NCBI GenBank assembly: GCA_030603365.1
Contig: JAUVXV010000016.1
Span: 1 to 64,000, forward strand
DNA length: 64,000 bases
Origin: Candidatus Heimdallarchaeota archaeon
GTDB taxonomy: Archaea > Asgardarchaeota > Heimdallarchaeia > Heimdallarchaeales > Heimdallarchaeaceae
Direction of reading: 5' to 3'
How positions within the stretch are numbered: position 1 is the stretch's first letter; each line of letters starts with the position of its first letter. The notes under the pieces are model-generated. The model did no database searches, was not told the origin of the DNA, and was given only the letters and a program-made list of their open reading frames with translations. Made by a program: the position numbers and the translations under genes. Below, one piece after another: positions 1-8,059 of the stretch.

Positions 1-2025
1 CATAGTTAGCTCCGGCGTTTACTGGGTCTTAGCCTGGTTGAACCCAGGTTTCAATCACCAGCACCGGCCAGGATTCACTAACTGTACTAAGGCTTTCGCC
101 CTTGCAGTTAGCTATGTTTTTATTAAACAGTCGGGTGCCCCGAGTCACTGCGACCTGGTGAGGCATACACCTCTCCAGGCATCCCTTATACCCAAGGTAC
201 GGGACTAATTTGCCGAATTCCTTCACCCTAGCTCCCCTAACACGCCTTAGCCTTCTAAGCTAGCCACACCTGTGTCGGTTCTGGGTACGGACACGCGTAA
301 TCGTTCTCTTTGCCTTTTCATGGGCTGTTGGGATTGATGGCAGCCAGCAACCTATGGCCAGCCTCTTCATCTATTCTTCTGGTTCTCACCTTAACGGTTC
401 TCCCCAGAGTTCTAAAATTTAACTAGGATATTCTCCTAGGCCACCTACCCACCAACGTTAGCTCAGAGCTTGTGTCACCACGTCTATACGCATGGTACAG
501 GAATATGAACCTGTTTCCCTTTCGAATGATTCGTTTTAAGATCATCCTTAGGACCGACTAACCCTTGGCTGACGAACAGTGCCAAGGAACCCTTGGGCTT
601 GCGGCGGTGAGGATTCTCACCTCACTATGCTCCTACTACCACCGAGATCTGCAAATCTAATCGGTCCACTGGGAATCACTCCCCAGCTTCTACCCAACCA
701 GATCGCCCCCCTACCTGAGACTCTTTTGAAGTCCAAATGGGTATCGGGACCCGGTTTAGCCCCGTCCATTTTCTGGGCCCAAAAACTCGATGAGTAAGCT
801 GTTACGCTTTTTTTAACGGATAGCTGCCTCTAAGCTTACCGCCTCATTGTTTTCGTCGTTGGACGCCATTCTGTTTAACATTTAACCGGGATTTAGGGCC
901 CTTAACCCATTGCAGGGTTGTTTCCCTTTCGGCCATATCCCTTGCGGATACGCGCCCGTCTGTCGCCTTCTACGGCGCTTGCAAGTTCGGAGTTGGAAGG
1001 GAGGGTGAGGATTTCACTCCCCAGGACCTCCCGTCCGTAGCTCTACCTCACAAGCAACCTCCAGCGACGCTATCCTGTGGTGATACTTCGGGGGGAACCA
1101 GCTATCAGCAGTTTAGATTGGTCTTTTGCCACTATCCCCAACTCAGACGAATGAATTGCATATCAATACCGCTTCAGGCCTCCACGCTCCTTTCGAAGCG
1201 CTTCACCTTGGTCAGGGATAGATCAACTGCTTTCGGGTCTTACACCTGTGATTTCACGCCCTTATCGGACGTCGCGCCTTGCCGAAGCTGCGCGCTGATT
1301 GCTTTCGCTACGTCACCGTATAATACTTAGACTTACCACAGACATAAACTCCTCGGCCCGTGTTTCTAGACGGAACGGATGACTCTGGTCCTCTCAGCTC
1401 GTACTGCCACCTCACGATGGGTTCCTTCACCGAGACTCTACCCTTTCAAGCCATCCACGTCTGTTACCATGTAATTTCAGGAACTTTTCACTCTCGTATT
1501 TCGAATACTTTTCAACTTTCACTCACGTTACTAGTGCGCTATCGGTCTAGGGGAGTATTTAGGCTTGGGAGTTAGTCCTCCCATATTTGCGCGACATATC
1601 CAAGCCACGCTAGTCTTGATACTACTAAGCCGAACGTTTACGTTTACGGGGCTATTACCCTCTATGGCACCCCTTTCCAGGGGTCTTCAACTTCACGTTT
1701 ACGGTCTATAATGTAGTCAAAACACCACATCTACCTTAATCTTTCAAAAAAGGAATTCGGTTTGGCCTGTTCCGGTTTTACTCGCCGTTACTACCGGAAT
1801 CACTTTTGTTTTCTTTTCCTGCAGGTACTTGAATGTTTTGGTTCCCTGCGTTCCCCGCCATCACTGGCTGTTACAGTTTATTAAACTGTAACCGGAAATC
1901 CGATTCGGGAATCTATGGATCGTAGACTGTCTGCGTCTCCCCATAGCGTTTCGCCGCTTACCGCGCCCTTCATCGGCTCCCTAGCCGAGTCATCCACTAC
2001 ATGGCGTATGCATAGTGTAGGTTAC
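1..2025 (-). rRNA. rrl: 23S rRNA, 5' two thirds (3' part outside the window)
   Basis: Reverse-complement reading shows conserved 23S segments in order. They run from the 5' domain I region near 1900-2010 (GATGAAGGGCGCG, GGGGAGACGCAGACAG) to the domain IV region near 100-170 (CAGTGACTCGGGGCACCCG, then CTGTTTAATAAAAACA). Domains V and VI lie beyond base 1. The 5' end is approximate, between about 2010 and 2045. No 16S or tRNA lies directly upstream: the 16S gene is 8 kb away on the same strand, so this 23S probably has its own promoter. No intron-like interruption is obvious in the part present. Confidence 0.97.
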
Positions 2026-2362
2026 TCTAGAAATCAGTTTTCGCCTTCTAGGAGAGTTCTTGTCAGCTAACTGAATTTTATTCAGTGGATAATCGTAATC
2101 CTGGAGGAGATAAACACGCAATGTATTGCGCGAGTAGGGTTTTTATTCCCTTCGTTTATAATTGTTCCGTTTTTGAACATTATCGTAATCAATAGATTAC
2201 ATTCCTACCTGTTAGGGTAAGATACAACAGATAAGCAAACATCAATAGATATTCGCATATCTACAAAATGAGCTTTAGATAAAAAGGTATTGTTTTAAGA
2301 TAGAATTTCCTAATATTTACGGAAGATTTTTAGTGCTTGAATTCTATCCTTAACTGAGCTAT
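2026..2362. other. Gap between 23S 5' end and cdd (divergent promoters)
   Basis: This 337-bp stretch must hold the promoter and leader of the 23S gene (minus strand) and the promoter of the cytidine deaminase gene (plus strand). It is AT-rich. A processing-stem arm for 23S should lie here, but its partner would be downstream of 23S, outside the window, so it cannot be identified. No ORF or tRNA is seen. Confidence 0.5.
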
Positions 2363-2776
2363 ATGGTTGTCGACCAGTATCTGCCTAAACTCAAGAAACT
2401 TGCTATTGAATCCTGCAAACACGCTTATGCTCCTTACAGTAACTTCCATGTTGGTGTTGCACTATTAATGGAAAGTGGAAAAATTTTCACAGGATGTAAT
2501 GTTGAGTTTTCAGATTATCTTGCTCTTCATGCCGAAGTTAATGCTATAGGATCAGCTGTTGATAAAGGTGAGAAAGATATCCAAGCTGTAGTTGTTTACT
2601 CTACAAGCTCACCTCCAGTCTTACCTTGTGGTTCATGTAGACAAAAGTTGTTTGAGTTCTCATTAATGTTCAAACACGATATCAAGGTCATTGCTTTCAA
2701 CAATGAAGACGAGCAAATTGAAATGCTATTGAGTGAACTTTTACCAGGAGGAGAAATTAAAGTAGACAAAAAATAA
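2363..2776 (+). CDS. cdd: Cytidine deaminase
   Basis: Predicted zinc-dependent cytidine/deoxycytidine deaminase (137 aa, normal length for the small tetrameric class). It hydrolyses cytidine to uridine in pyrimidine salvage in the cytosol. Visible are the substrate loop around N27-FHVGVA, the catalytic H56-A-E58 and the second zinc motif P88-C-G-S-C92. The first zinc ligand is His, as in the E. coli dimeric enzyme, rather than the Cys usual in tetrameric homologues, so the site is His/Cys/Cys. It stands alone between the 23S promoter and a convergent zinc-ribbon gene whose stop lies 6 bp away. No clear Shine-Dalgarno site precedes the ATG, which suggests a leaderless or short-leader transcript. 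Confidence 0.93.
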   Translation: MVVDQYLPKLKKLAIESCKHAYAPYSNFHVGVALLMESGKIFTGCNVEFSDYLALHAEVNAIGSAVDKGEKDIQAVVVYSTSSPPVLPCGSCRQKLFEFSLMFKHDIKVIAFNNEDEQIEMLLSELLPGGEIKVDKK

Positions 2777-2782
2777 TTTTTC

Positions 2783-2929
2783 TTACTCAAGTAATTCATA
2801 AAACATACAAGAACCACATAACCAGAATTTCTTAATTTCAGTTAAATCATAATCATCAGGAAGATAGTTCTCTCTTTTGATCATCGACGACCCACATTTT
2901 GGACATTCTTTTATCTCTTCTTCACTCAT
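2783..2929 (-). CDS. Small zinc-ribbon protein (48 aa)
   Basis: A short ORF read from the minus strand: it begins MSEEEIKECPKCGSSM and ends FWLCGSCMFYELLE. Two CxxC knuckles (C9/C12 and C38/C41) separated by 25 residues form a rubredoxin-like zinc ribbon with a charged, acidic linker. It ends 6 bp from the convergent cdd stop, so the two genes fill the space exactly. The regular knuckle spacing and intact frame argue that it is real. Function is unknown: such proteins can be subunits of larger complexes or stand-alone nucleic-acid or protein binders. Confidence 0.7.
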   Translation of the reverse strand: MSEEEIKECPKCGSSMIKRENYLPDDYDLTEIKKFWLCGSCMFYELLE

Positions 2930-3165
2930 GATATAGTCACGTTCTATTACACTTAAGCTAATTAATATTTTACGAAAGTCCTAATCGCATCAAGACGATT
3001 TTCTTGCCACCAAAGACTAATTCTAAGAGTAGTTATATGGATGAATATCTTTAGTCATTGAATAATACGAAACTTACTTGTTGGTGTGTTTTTACCATAT
3101 TATCATTCATTTCTGAAAGGGATATTGAATAGATTTGGAAAACATGTTGAAAAAGCAATTTGTTC

Positions 3166-3238
3166 TTATTTGGTGACTCTGGAGGTGATGTAAAAATCAT
3201 CACACTCTTCTGGATCTAACCATGTATCATCACTCTCG
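3166..3238 (-). pseudogene. Decayed copy of the YDPxxGD...PPxWxP micro-ORF
   Basis: On the minus strand, a CCGAGAGTGATGATACATGG segment resembles the leader of the micro-ORFs at 5729, 7747, 9829, 14390 and 42886. It is followed by codons reading W-L-D-P-E-E-C-D-D and then, one frame off, T-S-P-P-E-S-P. No in-frame ATG opens it, the frame is broken and the Trp is gone. I read it as a dead fourth copy of the tandem cassette, lying between the last intact receptor-like gene and 23S. The match is short, so chance resemblance is possible. Confidence 0.4.
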
Positions 3239-3320
3239 GTTGTAATTAATATTAAAGACCAAACTAATTAAACTACACAAGAAAAAAATGACATTTACAA
3301 ATAAAGTTCCAGTCGCAATT

Positions 3321-3367
3321 GGCCCGGGGTCTATTCACTTAACATCTGGTTTACAGACCCGGGGTCT
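3321..3367. repeat. Paired near-palindromes around CCCGGGGTC
   Basis: Two copies of a GC-rich near-palindrome stand out in AT-rich intergenic DNA: GGCCCGGGGTCT at 3321-3332 and CAGACCCGGGGTCTG at 3354-3368. The second has a 7-bp perfect arm on each side of a central G. A third copy, GACCCGGGGTC, follows the cupin gene at 3937-3947. They could be an operator, a restriction-type site or a short mobile repeat. Confidence 0.5.
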
Positions 3368-3434
3368 GTATTATATTTGTATTATAATTGTAAGCTCAAA
3401 CGGCTTAAACCCCGAACTGAACCCGCTACACATA

Positions 3435-3470
3435 ATCTTACCACGTTAATTTTATTTCATGTGGTAAGAT
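3435..3470. repeat. Inverted repeat ATCTTACCAC / GTGGTAAGAT
   Basis: A perfect 10-bp inverted repeat with a 16-nt loop lies just upstream of the cupin promoter. The same arms with a different 16-nt loop recur at 43225-43260, next to the deleted TPR cassette. This is a dispersed hairpin, either terminator-like or the end of a small repeat element. Confidence 0.6.
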
Positions 3471-3503
3471 AAAGAATCGTTTGAATTCCCTCTTCCCTTA
3501 ATG

Positions 3504-3510
3504 TTTATAA
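3504..3510 (+). promoter_or_regulatory. TATA box of the cupin gene
   Basis: TTTATAA is centred about 24 nt upstream of the ATG at 3531. That is the archaeal box A to transcription-start distance, so the mRNA should be leaderless or start a few bases before the ATG. Confidence 0.5.
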
Positions 3511-3530
3511 GTTGATACTTCACCCAAAGC

Positions 3531-3875
3531 ATGATTATTATGAGCGAGATATTTCCTGAAGCAATAAGAAATTTACCAGAAGCAGATATTCCAATACCAG
3601 GACTAATAGCTTATCTTTCCCAAGATCAGAACCACCAGATTGTCTTTATGAATTTCAGTCAAGATGCCGAAGTTCCTCCTCATTCACATGATGCGCAATG
3701 GGCTATAGTGTTAGAAGGGAAAATTGCTTTGACTCTGGAGGGGAAGGACCAGATCTATACTAAGGGTGATCGCTTCTATATTTTACCTGGAGAAACCCAT
3801 TCAGCTAAGATATATGCTGGATATGCTAGTATGGAGTTTTTTGCAGATAAGGATAGATACAAGGTTAAAGAATGA
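3531..3875 (+). CDS. Small cupin-domain protein
   Basis: A single-domain cupin of 114 aa (possibly starting at the fourth codon, 3540). The two cupin motifs are present: PPHSHDAQWAIVLEGKIAL, with candidate metal ligands H52 and H54 and a Gln/Glu pair, and GDRFYILPGETHSA with H90. The fold binds a metal and a small ligand. Substrates of such stand-alone cupins range from sugars to auxin-like acids and cannot be predicted here. It is flanked on both sides by copies of a CCCGGGGTC palindrome, which may regulate it. It is convergent with the TPR gene at 3969, opposite to the surrounding rDNA orientation. Confidence 0.8.
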   Translation: MIIMSEIFPEAIRNLPEADIPIPGLIAYLSQDQNHQIVFMNFSQDAEVPPHSHDAQWAIVLEGKIALTLEGKDQIYTKGDRFYILPGETHSAKIYAGYASMEFFADKDRYKVKE

Positions 3876-3936
3876 GGATAGATTAAGGTAAATAATATTG
3901 GTAATTCTATTCATTTCTTTTGTTCCACTAGAAATA

Positions 3937-3947
3937 GACCCGGGGTC
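3937..3947. repeat. Third GACCCGGGGTC palindrome
   Basis: The same 11-bp core as the pair at 3321-3368 lies between the cupin stop and the stop of the convergent TPR-like gene. Confidence 0.45.
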
Positions 3948-3968
3948 AACAAAAACCCATTCTTCAGT

Positions 3969-5543
3969 TTAAGTCACTATTTTCAATGTGTCTTTACCCT
4001 GTAAATTGAGATAATCTAGTAGTTTGTTCTCTAATCTACTAAAACCATGTTGTTGACATTTCTTAATTGCCATGTACTGGAGAGCTGGTCCTAAAGAATC
4101 ACCATTCTTGTAAGCACCTACCTGGATGAAAGCTTCCATGAAGACGCGTAACTCAAGAACTTCGATACGGTGAAGCTGGTTTTCATATTTCTTTAAGAGT
4201 GGGTATATCTCTGCAAAACGATGTATTCGGTAGTATTCCTGTGCTGCTAATAGATCCGCGAATGCTTTCTCTACAAAGGTCATTCGTTCTTCAACCGGTC
4301 TCTTCTTTAAGATAGAGATATAACCAATGATTTGCTTTTCTTCTGTATGAGTTGCTTTTTCTATGAGAAAATTGATGATGTGTTCAAATCTCTTTGTACT
4401 CGGGTTGTTTAGGTTTCTTATTTTTAGTAAATGCTCCTTAGTAAGGTTAGCGTTCAGAAGAAACTCACTAAAGAATATCGCATTGCTGTAATATTTGTCT
4501 ATACCACTTCGAATAATTTGCACTAATTCCTGCAAACCTTCAATTTGAAAACCTTGTAATCTTGATTTAATGTAAAATTTCGTTAGATTGAATGTGTGCT
4601 CAATTTGTCTTTTGCTAAAAGAATCTAGATTCTTAATTGCAATATTTTCTTCTATCAGACCATCTACTTCTTTCATTTGTTTGAGAGCTAGTTCTAGTTT
4701 TCCTTGAAGTGCATAAGTAGAAGCTAAGTGTGAGAGCGTTGTTATGTAATATCCTAAGTATATACTCTTTCTGTGAATAAGTCTCAGAAAGTTTTGAGAG
4801 CGTTGAAAATGATTTTCTGATTTACTAAGATTAAAACTCAATTCATGACTAAAGCCAATGAAGAAATGAATGATTGCTTGTACTTCTTCTGGTACATTGT
4901 CAAGAAAATTGTAATCACTTAGTATCCTTTTTGATATGCTTAATGTCTTCCCCCAATTCTGATCTTGCTGGTAAATTAGAATTAGAACCCCCAAAGCAAA
5001 CGTTAAGCTTCTGTAAAAACCTTTTTGCATGAAATATTCTGCACATTTTTCTAAAATTTCAGCTGCTGTTACATCGCGTTTTATTAACCATTTTTCAATA
5101 GCAAACGAATAGTTACAAACATAATAGTCATATTCTTCAATATTATCATTTAGAGATATAAATTTCATTGATTCATCAAGAGCTTCTTTGCTTCTTTGTT
5201 TATTTCCTTTATATTTCTCAATATACCATTCAACATTGTAAGCAAGCGCTAATCCACCATCATAATCAATCTTTCTAGATATTTCTTTCATTTTACTTAT
5301 TAAATCGACAATGATTGTGAAGTTTTCTTCTGAGTGTTGAATTTGTGTTATTTTGATTTCATAAAGCTTAACTAAGGATTTCTGATCATTAATTAGTTCA
5401 CATTTCTTAATTGCTTTATTAACTGTATACAAAATTCCCTCATTATTTCTGTTATTTGATGCTGCAACTCTAAATTGTTCAATGAATGTATTCATGTCTT
5501 CAAAGGAATTTATACTCTCTAGTTCTCTAACCTTATCTTCCAT
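3969..5543 (-). CDS. TPR-like candidate peptide receptor, tandem copy 3
   Basis: A 524-aa, almost entirely alpha-helical protein with repeated helix pairs of TPR character (e.g. YALQGKLELALKQMKEVDGL). It has no signal peptide, membrane segment or recognisable DNA-binding domain. The last ~110 residues (from about FAEIYPLLKKYENQLHR to LENKLLDYL) are nearly identical to the paralogues at 5988-7575 and 8060-9634, while the N-terminal two thirds diverge. The start is set by GGTGACC 8 nt upstream of MEDK, complementary to the 16S tail. A micro-ORF (5661-5729) precedes it on the same strand. The layout recalls RRNPP receptors of Bacillota (Rap, PlcR), but homology to them is not shown. Function is inferred from context only. 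Confidence 0.75.
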   Translation of the reverse strand: MEDKVRELESINSFEDMNTFIEQFRVAASNNRNNEGILYTVNKAIKKCELINDQKSLVKLYEIKITQIQHSEENFTIIVDLISKMKEISRKIDYDGGLALAYNVEWYIEKYKGNKQRSKEALDESMKFISLNDNIEEYDYYVCNYSFAIEKWLIKRDVTAAEILEKCAEYFMQKGFYRSLTFALGVLILIYQQDQNWGKTLSISKRILSDYNFLDNVPEEVQAIIHFFIGFSHELSFNLSKSENHFQRSQNFLRLIHRKSIYLGYYITTLSHLASTYALQGKLELALKQMKEVDGLIEENIAIKNLDSFSKRQIEHTFNLTKFYIKSRLQGFQIEGLQELVQIIRSGIDKYYSNAIFFSEFLLNANLTKEHLLKIRNLNNPSTKRFEHIINFLIEKATHTEEKQIIGYISILKKRPVEERMTFVEKAFADLLAAQEYYRIHRFAEIYPLLKKYENQLHRIEVLELRVFMEAFIQVGAYKNGDSLGPALQYMAIKKCQQHGFSRLENKLLDYLNLQGKDTLKIVT

Positions 5544-5600
5544 AAAATGGTCACCAGCATATTTGATGACAACTAGATTTTATTTAAAAGTCGTCCAATA

Positions 5601-5620
5601 AATTGCAGTTTAATTGCATT
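5601..5620 (-). promoter_or_regulatory. TGCAA direct repeat upstream of receptor copy 3
   Basis: On the minus strand AATGCAATTAAACTGCAATT holds two TGCAA units 11 bp apart, one helical turn. The same arrangement (TGCAACCTAACTGCAAT) occurs at 9691-9710 before receptor copy 1. Conservation between peptide and receptor genes suggests an operator or upstream promoter element. Confidence 0.4.
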
Positions 5621-5660
5621 TATACTGAAATAAAAGATAAAAGGGGAGACTTAATTGCTT

Positions 5661-5729
5661 TTACGGTCTCCATGCTGGTGGAAGTATTCCTTCATCTCCC
5701 TCATCGGGATCATATTTTAGTTCATGCAT
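5661..5729 (-). CDS. Micro-ORF, candidate signal peptide precursor (22 aa), copy 3
   Basis: A 22-codon ORF starting MHELKYDPDEGDEG and ending ILPPAWRP. It shares the frame and pattern YDPxxGDxxxxPPxWxP with ORFs at 7670-7747, 9758-9829, 12401-12457 and 14334-14390. Between copies, Asp, Pro and Glu codons differ at third positions (GAT/GAC, CCC/CCT, GAG/GAA), a sign of protein-level selection. It lies 118 bp upstream of the receptor-like gene. The preceding ACCCTTTCCTAAGAGTGA block is shared with the other copies. There is no hydrophobic signal sequence. The residue between Trp and Pro is Arg here, different in each copy. Confidence 0.65.
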   Translation of the reverse strand: MHELKYDPDEGDEGILPPAWRP

Positions 5730-5734
5730 TGTAA

Positions 5735-5985
5735 ATCACTCTTAGGAAAGGGTTATCCTAATAGTAGCATGAAGCTATTAAAACACCTCAAGGAAGAATG
5801 TGTCATAAAAGAAAATTGGTCCGATGAATTTAATTCTGTAAAAGAGTATTTCAGATGATTTTTTGTGTGAAATTAAAAACCTCCAAAGAATACAGAAACC
5901 CCGAAACATCTTATCTACTGAAAAAGAAAGAGAATAAGGGTTGTGGGATCTATATAAGATCCCAAACGTAGAAGGTGATCCATTT
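5735..5985 (-). repeat. 16S-tail/spacer repeat, copy S3
   Basis: About 250 bp homologous to the DNA directly downstream of 16S (9835-10078). On the minus strand it begins GGATCACCTTCTACGTT, a near copy of the 16S 3' tail. It continues with a hairpin (GGGATCT / AGATCCC) and the segment equivalent to the 3' arm of the 16S processing stem, and ends at the micro-ORF leader. It starts two bases after the stop codon of the neighbouring receptor-like gene. A single-base length difference in the middle breaks any shared reading frame, so it is not coding. Confidence 0.8.
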
Positions 5986-5987
5986 CA

Positions 5988-7575
5988 TTAAACACTAATT
6001 CTAAGTGCCTCACTTCCCTGTAAGAATAGATAATCTAGTAATTTGTTTTCTAATCTACTAAATCCGTATTCTTGACACTTTTTAATAGCCATGTACTGGA
6101 GAGCAGGTCCTAAAGGATCACCATTTTTATAGGCGCCAACTTGGATAAAAGCTTCCATGAAGATACGTAATTCGAGAACTTCGATACGGTGAAGCTGGTT
6201 TTCATATTTTCTTAAGAGGGGGTATATCCCTCCATAATTTTCATGTAAGAATAATTGTTGTGCAATCAATAAATCAGCGAAGGCATTCTCAATAAAGGTG
6301 GTTTTACAGGTTTTCTTTCTATTTTTCAAAATTCTTATTGTTTCCAGAAATTGTTGCTCAGTAGTGGCTTTCTCCCTTCTGTTAAGGAGTGTAAATGAAA
6401 TCAAGTGTTTAACACGGGCAATGCTAAAATTATCAATAATCAGAAGTTCTTCTAATTCTGCTGATTCTAGATTTGCGTTGAGAATAAACTCACTTAGGAG
6501 CATGAAATCACTATAAAGAGACTTACTTCTTATGAATATCTTAGAAATTAAATCTTGCATTTCCTCTGAATCAAATTCTTGCATACGAGAATAGACGTAA
6601 AACTTGTTTAAATTTAGAGTATGATGAATCTGTCTTTTTGTATTTGTATCTAGATTCTTCAAAAAAAATTCCTGTTGAAGTAATTTCTCAACATCTTCTA
6701 TTATTCTAATAGTTTGTTTAAGATTACCTTGCAATGCTTTAACTGTAACAATGTAAGAGTGGACAATAATAAAATTACTGAAATAGATACTGTCCTTATA
6801 GATGGGTTTGAGAATATTGTATGCTTCTTCGAAGAAGGATTCAGCAAAACTTAGATTCATGTTAAGCATAAATCCTAAACCTGTGAAGTATTGTAAAATT
6901 GCTTTGATGTCATTGGGTAATTCATCTAATATGCCCTTGCTACTAAATATTTTCCTACTAAGTTCCAGTATACTCTCGTGGGACTGCATTCTTGCATAAA
7001 TCACGCTCAATATACTTATAGACTGAGCCAAACTGCGATAAAAACCATTACTGTAAAAATACTCTATGTTATTCTTCAAAATGGATATAGATGAAAAGTC
7101 ATGATGCTCTAACCAAAGTTCAAGAGCATAAGAATAGTAACACATATTCGAGATGTATTGATCATATTCAATATTATTCTCTAGAATTGAAATTGCTTCT
7201 TGAATTGCCTTCGAGCTCTTTTCTTTATTTCCTGAAATTCTTTCAAGTAACCACTCATACATGTATGAAAAAGCCAATCCATTCATATTGTTTGATGTTT
7301 TTGAAAAGTATTTCATATCTTGTAGAAGTTTAAAACAGAGTTTTCGGTTTTCTTCAAGATGGTAGATTTGAGCGATTTTAAGTCCAATAAGTAATATTTG
7401 TGATTTCTTATCGTTTAGAATCAAACTTTTCTGAAGTCCAATATTGATAATCTCTTGAATAGTTTCATTTTTTTCATTTGATGATATTACTTTCAGATTC
7501 TTCTAAGAATTTTCTAAACTCTTCTTTAGTTTCAATGCTAATTATTATGTTTTTGACTTCTTCGTAATAGCTCAT
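5988..7575 (-). pseudogene. TPR-like candidate peptide receptor, tandem copy 2, frameshifted
   Basis: Same family as 3969-5543 and 8060-9634. An uninterrupted frame runs only from 7424, but an upstream ATG at 7575 opens MSYYEEVKNIIISIETKEE. That reading joins the downstream frame if one G is removed near 7494, giving KVISSNEKNETIQEI, aligned with RVISSNHRNEEGILE of copy 1. The repaired protein is 528 aa, against 524 for the other two. The C-terminal block ENQLHRIEVLELR...GDPLGPALQYMAIKKC is intact. This could be a true frameshift (phase variation or decay), a programmed +1 shift or a sequencing error. The remainder has no stops, so any inactivation is recent. Confidence 0.7.
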
Positions 7576-7600
7576 CTTACAAATTAATCCGTACTTTCAT

Positions 7601-7610
7601 TTATATACTC
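7601..7610 (-). promoter_or_regulatory. TATA box of receptor copy 2
   Basis: Minus-strand GAGTATATAA ends 26 nt before the ATG at 7575, so the receptor has its own promoter separate from the micro-ORF. A 25-bp block around it recurs at 43002-43022 in the deleted cassette. Confidence 0.55.
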
Positions 7611-7669
7611 GTGAAATACTTAAAATAAGAAATCTCGTTCAAAAAATAAAAAAGTATTGGGAGAAAGAA

Positions 7670-7747
7670 TTAAGCAGGACACCATAAAGGTGGTGTTATA
7701 CTCTCGTCTCCGTCTTCTGGGTCGTATTTTTCTTCGTACATCATCAT
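7670..7747 (-). CDS. Micro-ORF, candidate signal peptide precursor (25 aa), copy 2
   Basis: Begins with three Met codons (MMMYEEKYDPEDGDES) and ends ITPPLWCPA. It carries the family pattern YDPxxGD...PPxWxP with Cys at the variable position and one extra residue after the last Pro. The leader ACCCTTTCCTAAGAGTGA is directly upstream. It is followed 95 bp later by the receptor-like gene at 7575. A free Cys in a 25-residue product would be unusual for a structural role and fits a specificity residue, but that is inference. Confidence 0.65.
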   Translation of the reverse strand: MMMYEEKYDPEDGDESITPPLWCPA

Positions 7748-7751
7748 TCAC

Positions 7752-8055
7752 TCTTAGGAAAGGGTTACCCTAATAGTAGAACAAAGCTATTAAAACACCT
7801 CAAGGAAGAAAGTGACAAGTAAGAAAACTGGCTAGAGGAATTTAAATCTGTAAAAGAATATTTCAACTGATTTTTTGTGTGAAATGAAAAACCTCCAAAG
7901 AATACAGGAACCCCGAGACTACTTCGTCCATAGAAGAATGAAGAGAATAAGGGGGCTTCTTTCGAAGTCAGATTGGTCATAACAAGGCCTAAAACAGGCC
8001 CTGCATGATCAGAGAATCCCCTGAGGGGATTCCAACGTAGGAGGTAATCCTTTCC
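7752..8055 (-). repeat. 16S-tail/spacer repeat, copy S2
   Basis: About 300 bp homologous to S1 (9835-10078). It begins GGATTACCTCCTACGTT five bases after a 7-nt segment following the receptor stop, and carries a hairpin with compensatory changes (GAATCCCC / GGGGATTC instead of GGGATCCCC / GGGGATCCC). It has an extra ~50 bp containing a second hairpin with arms AGGCCT and AGGCC. The processing-stem arm homologue lies near 7890-7938. Confidence 0.8.
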
Positions 8056-8059
8056 TTGT

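Noticed and set aside
29..1575. ORFs of 65-72 codons inside 23S
   Set aside because: They lie wholly within conserved 23S rRNA and show no protein-like features.
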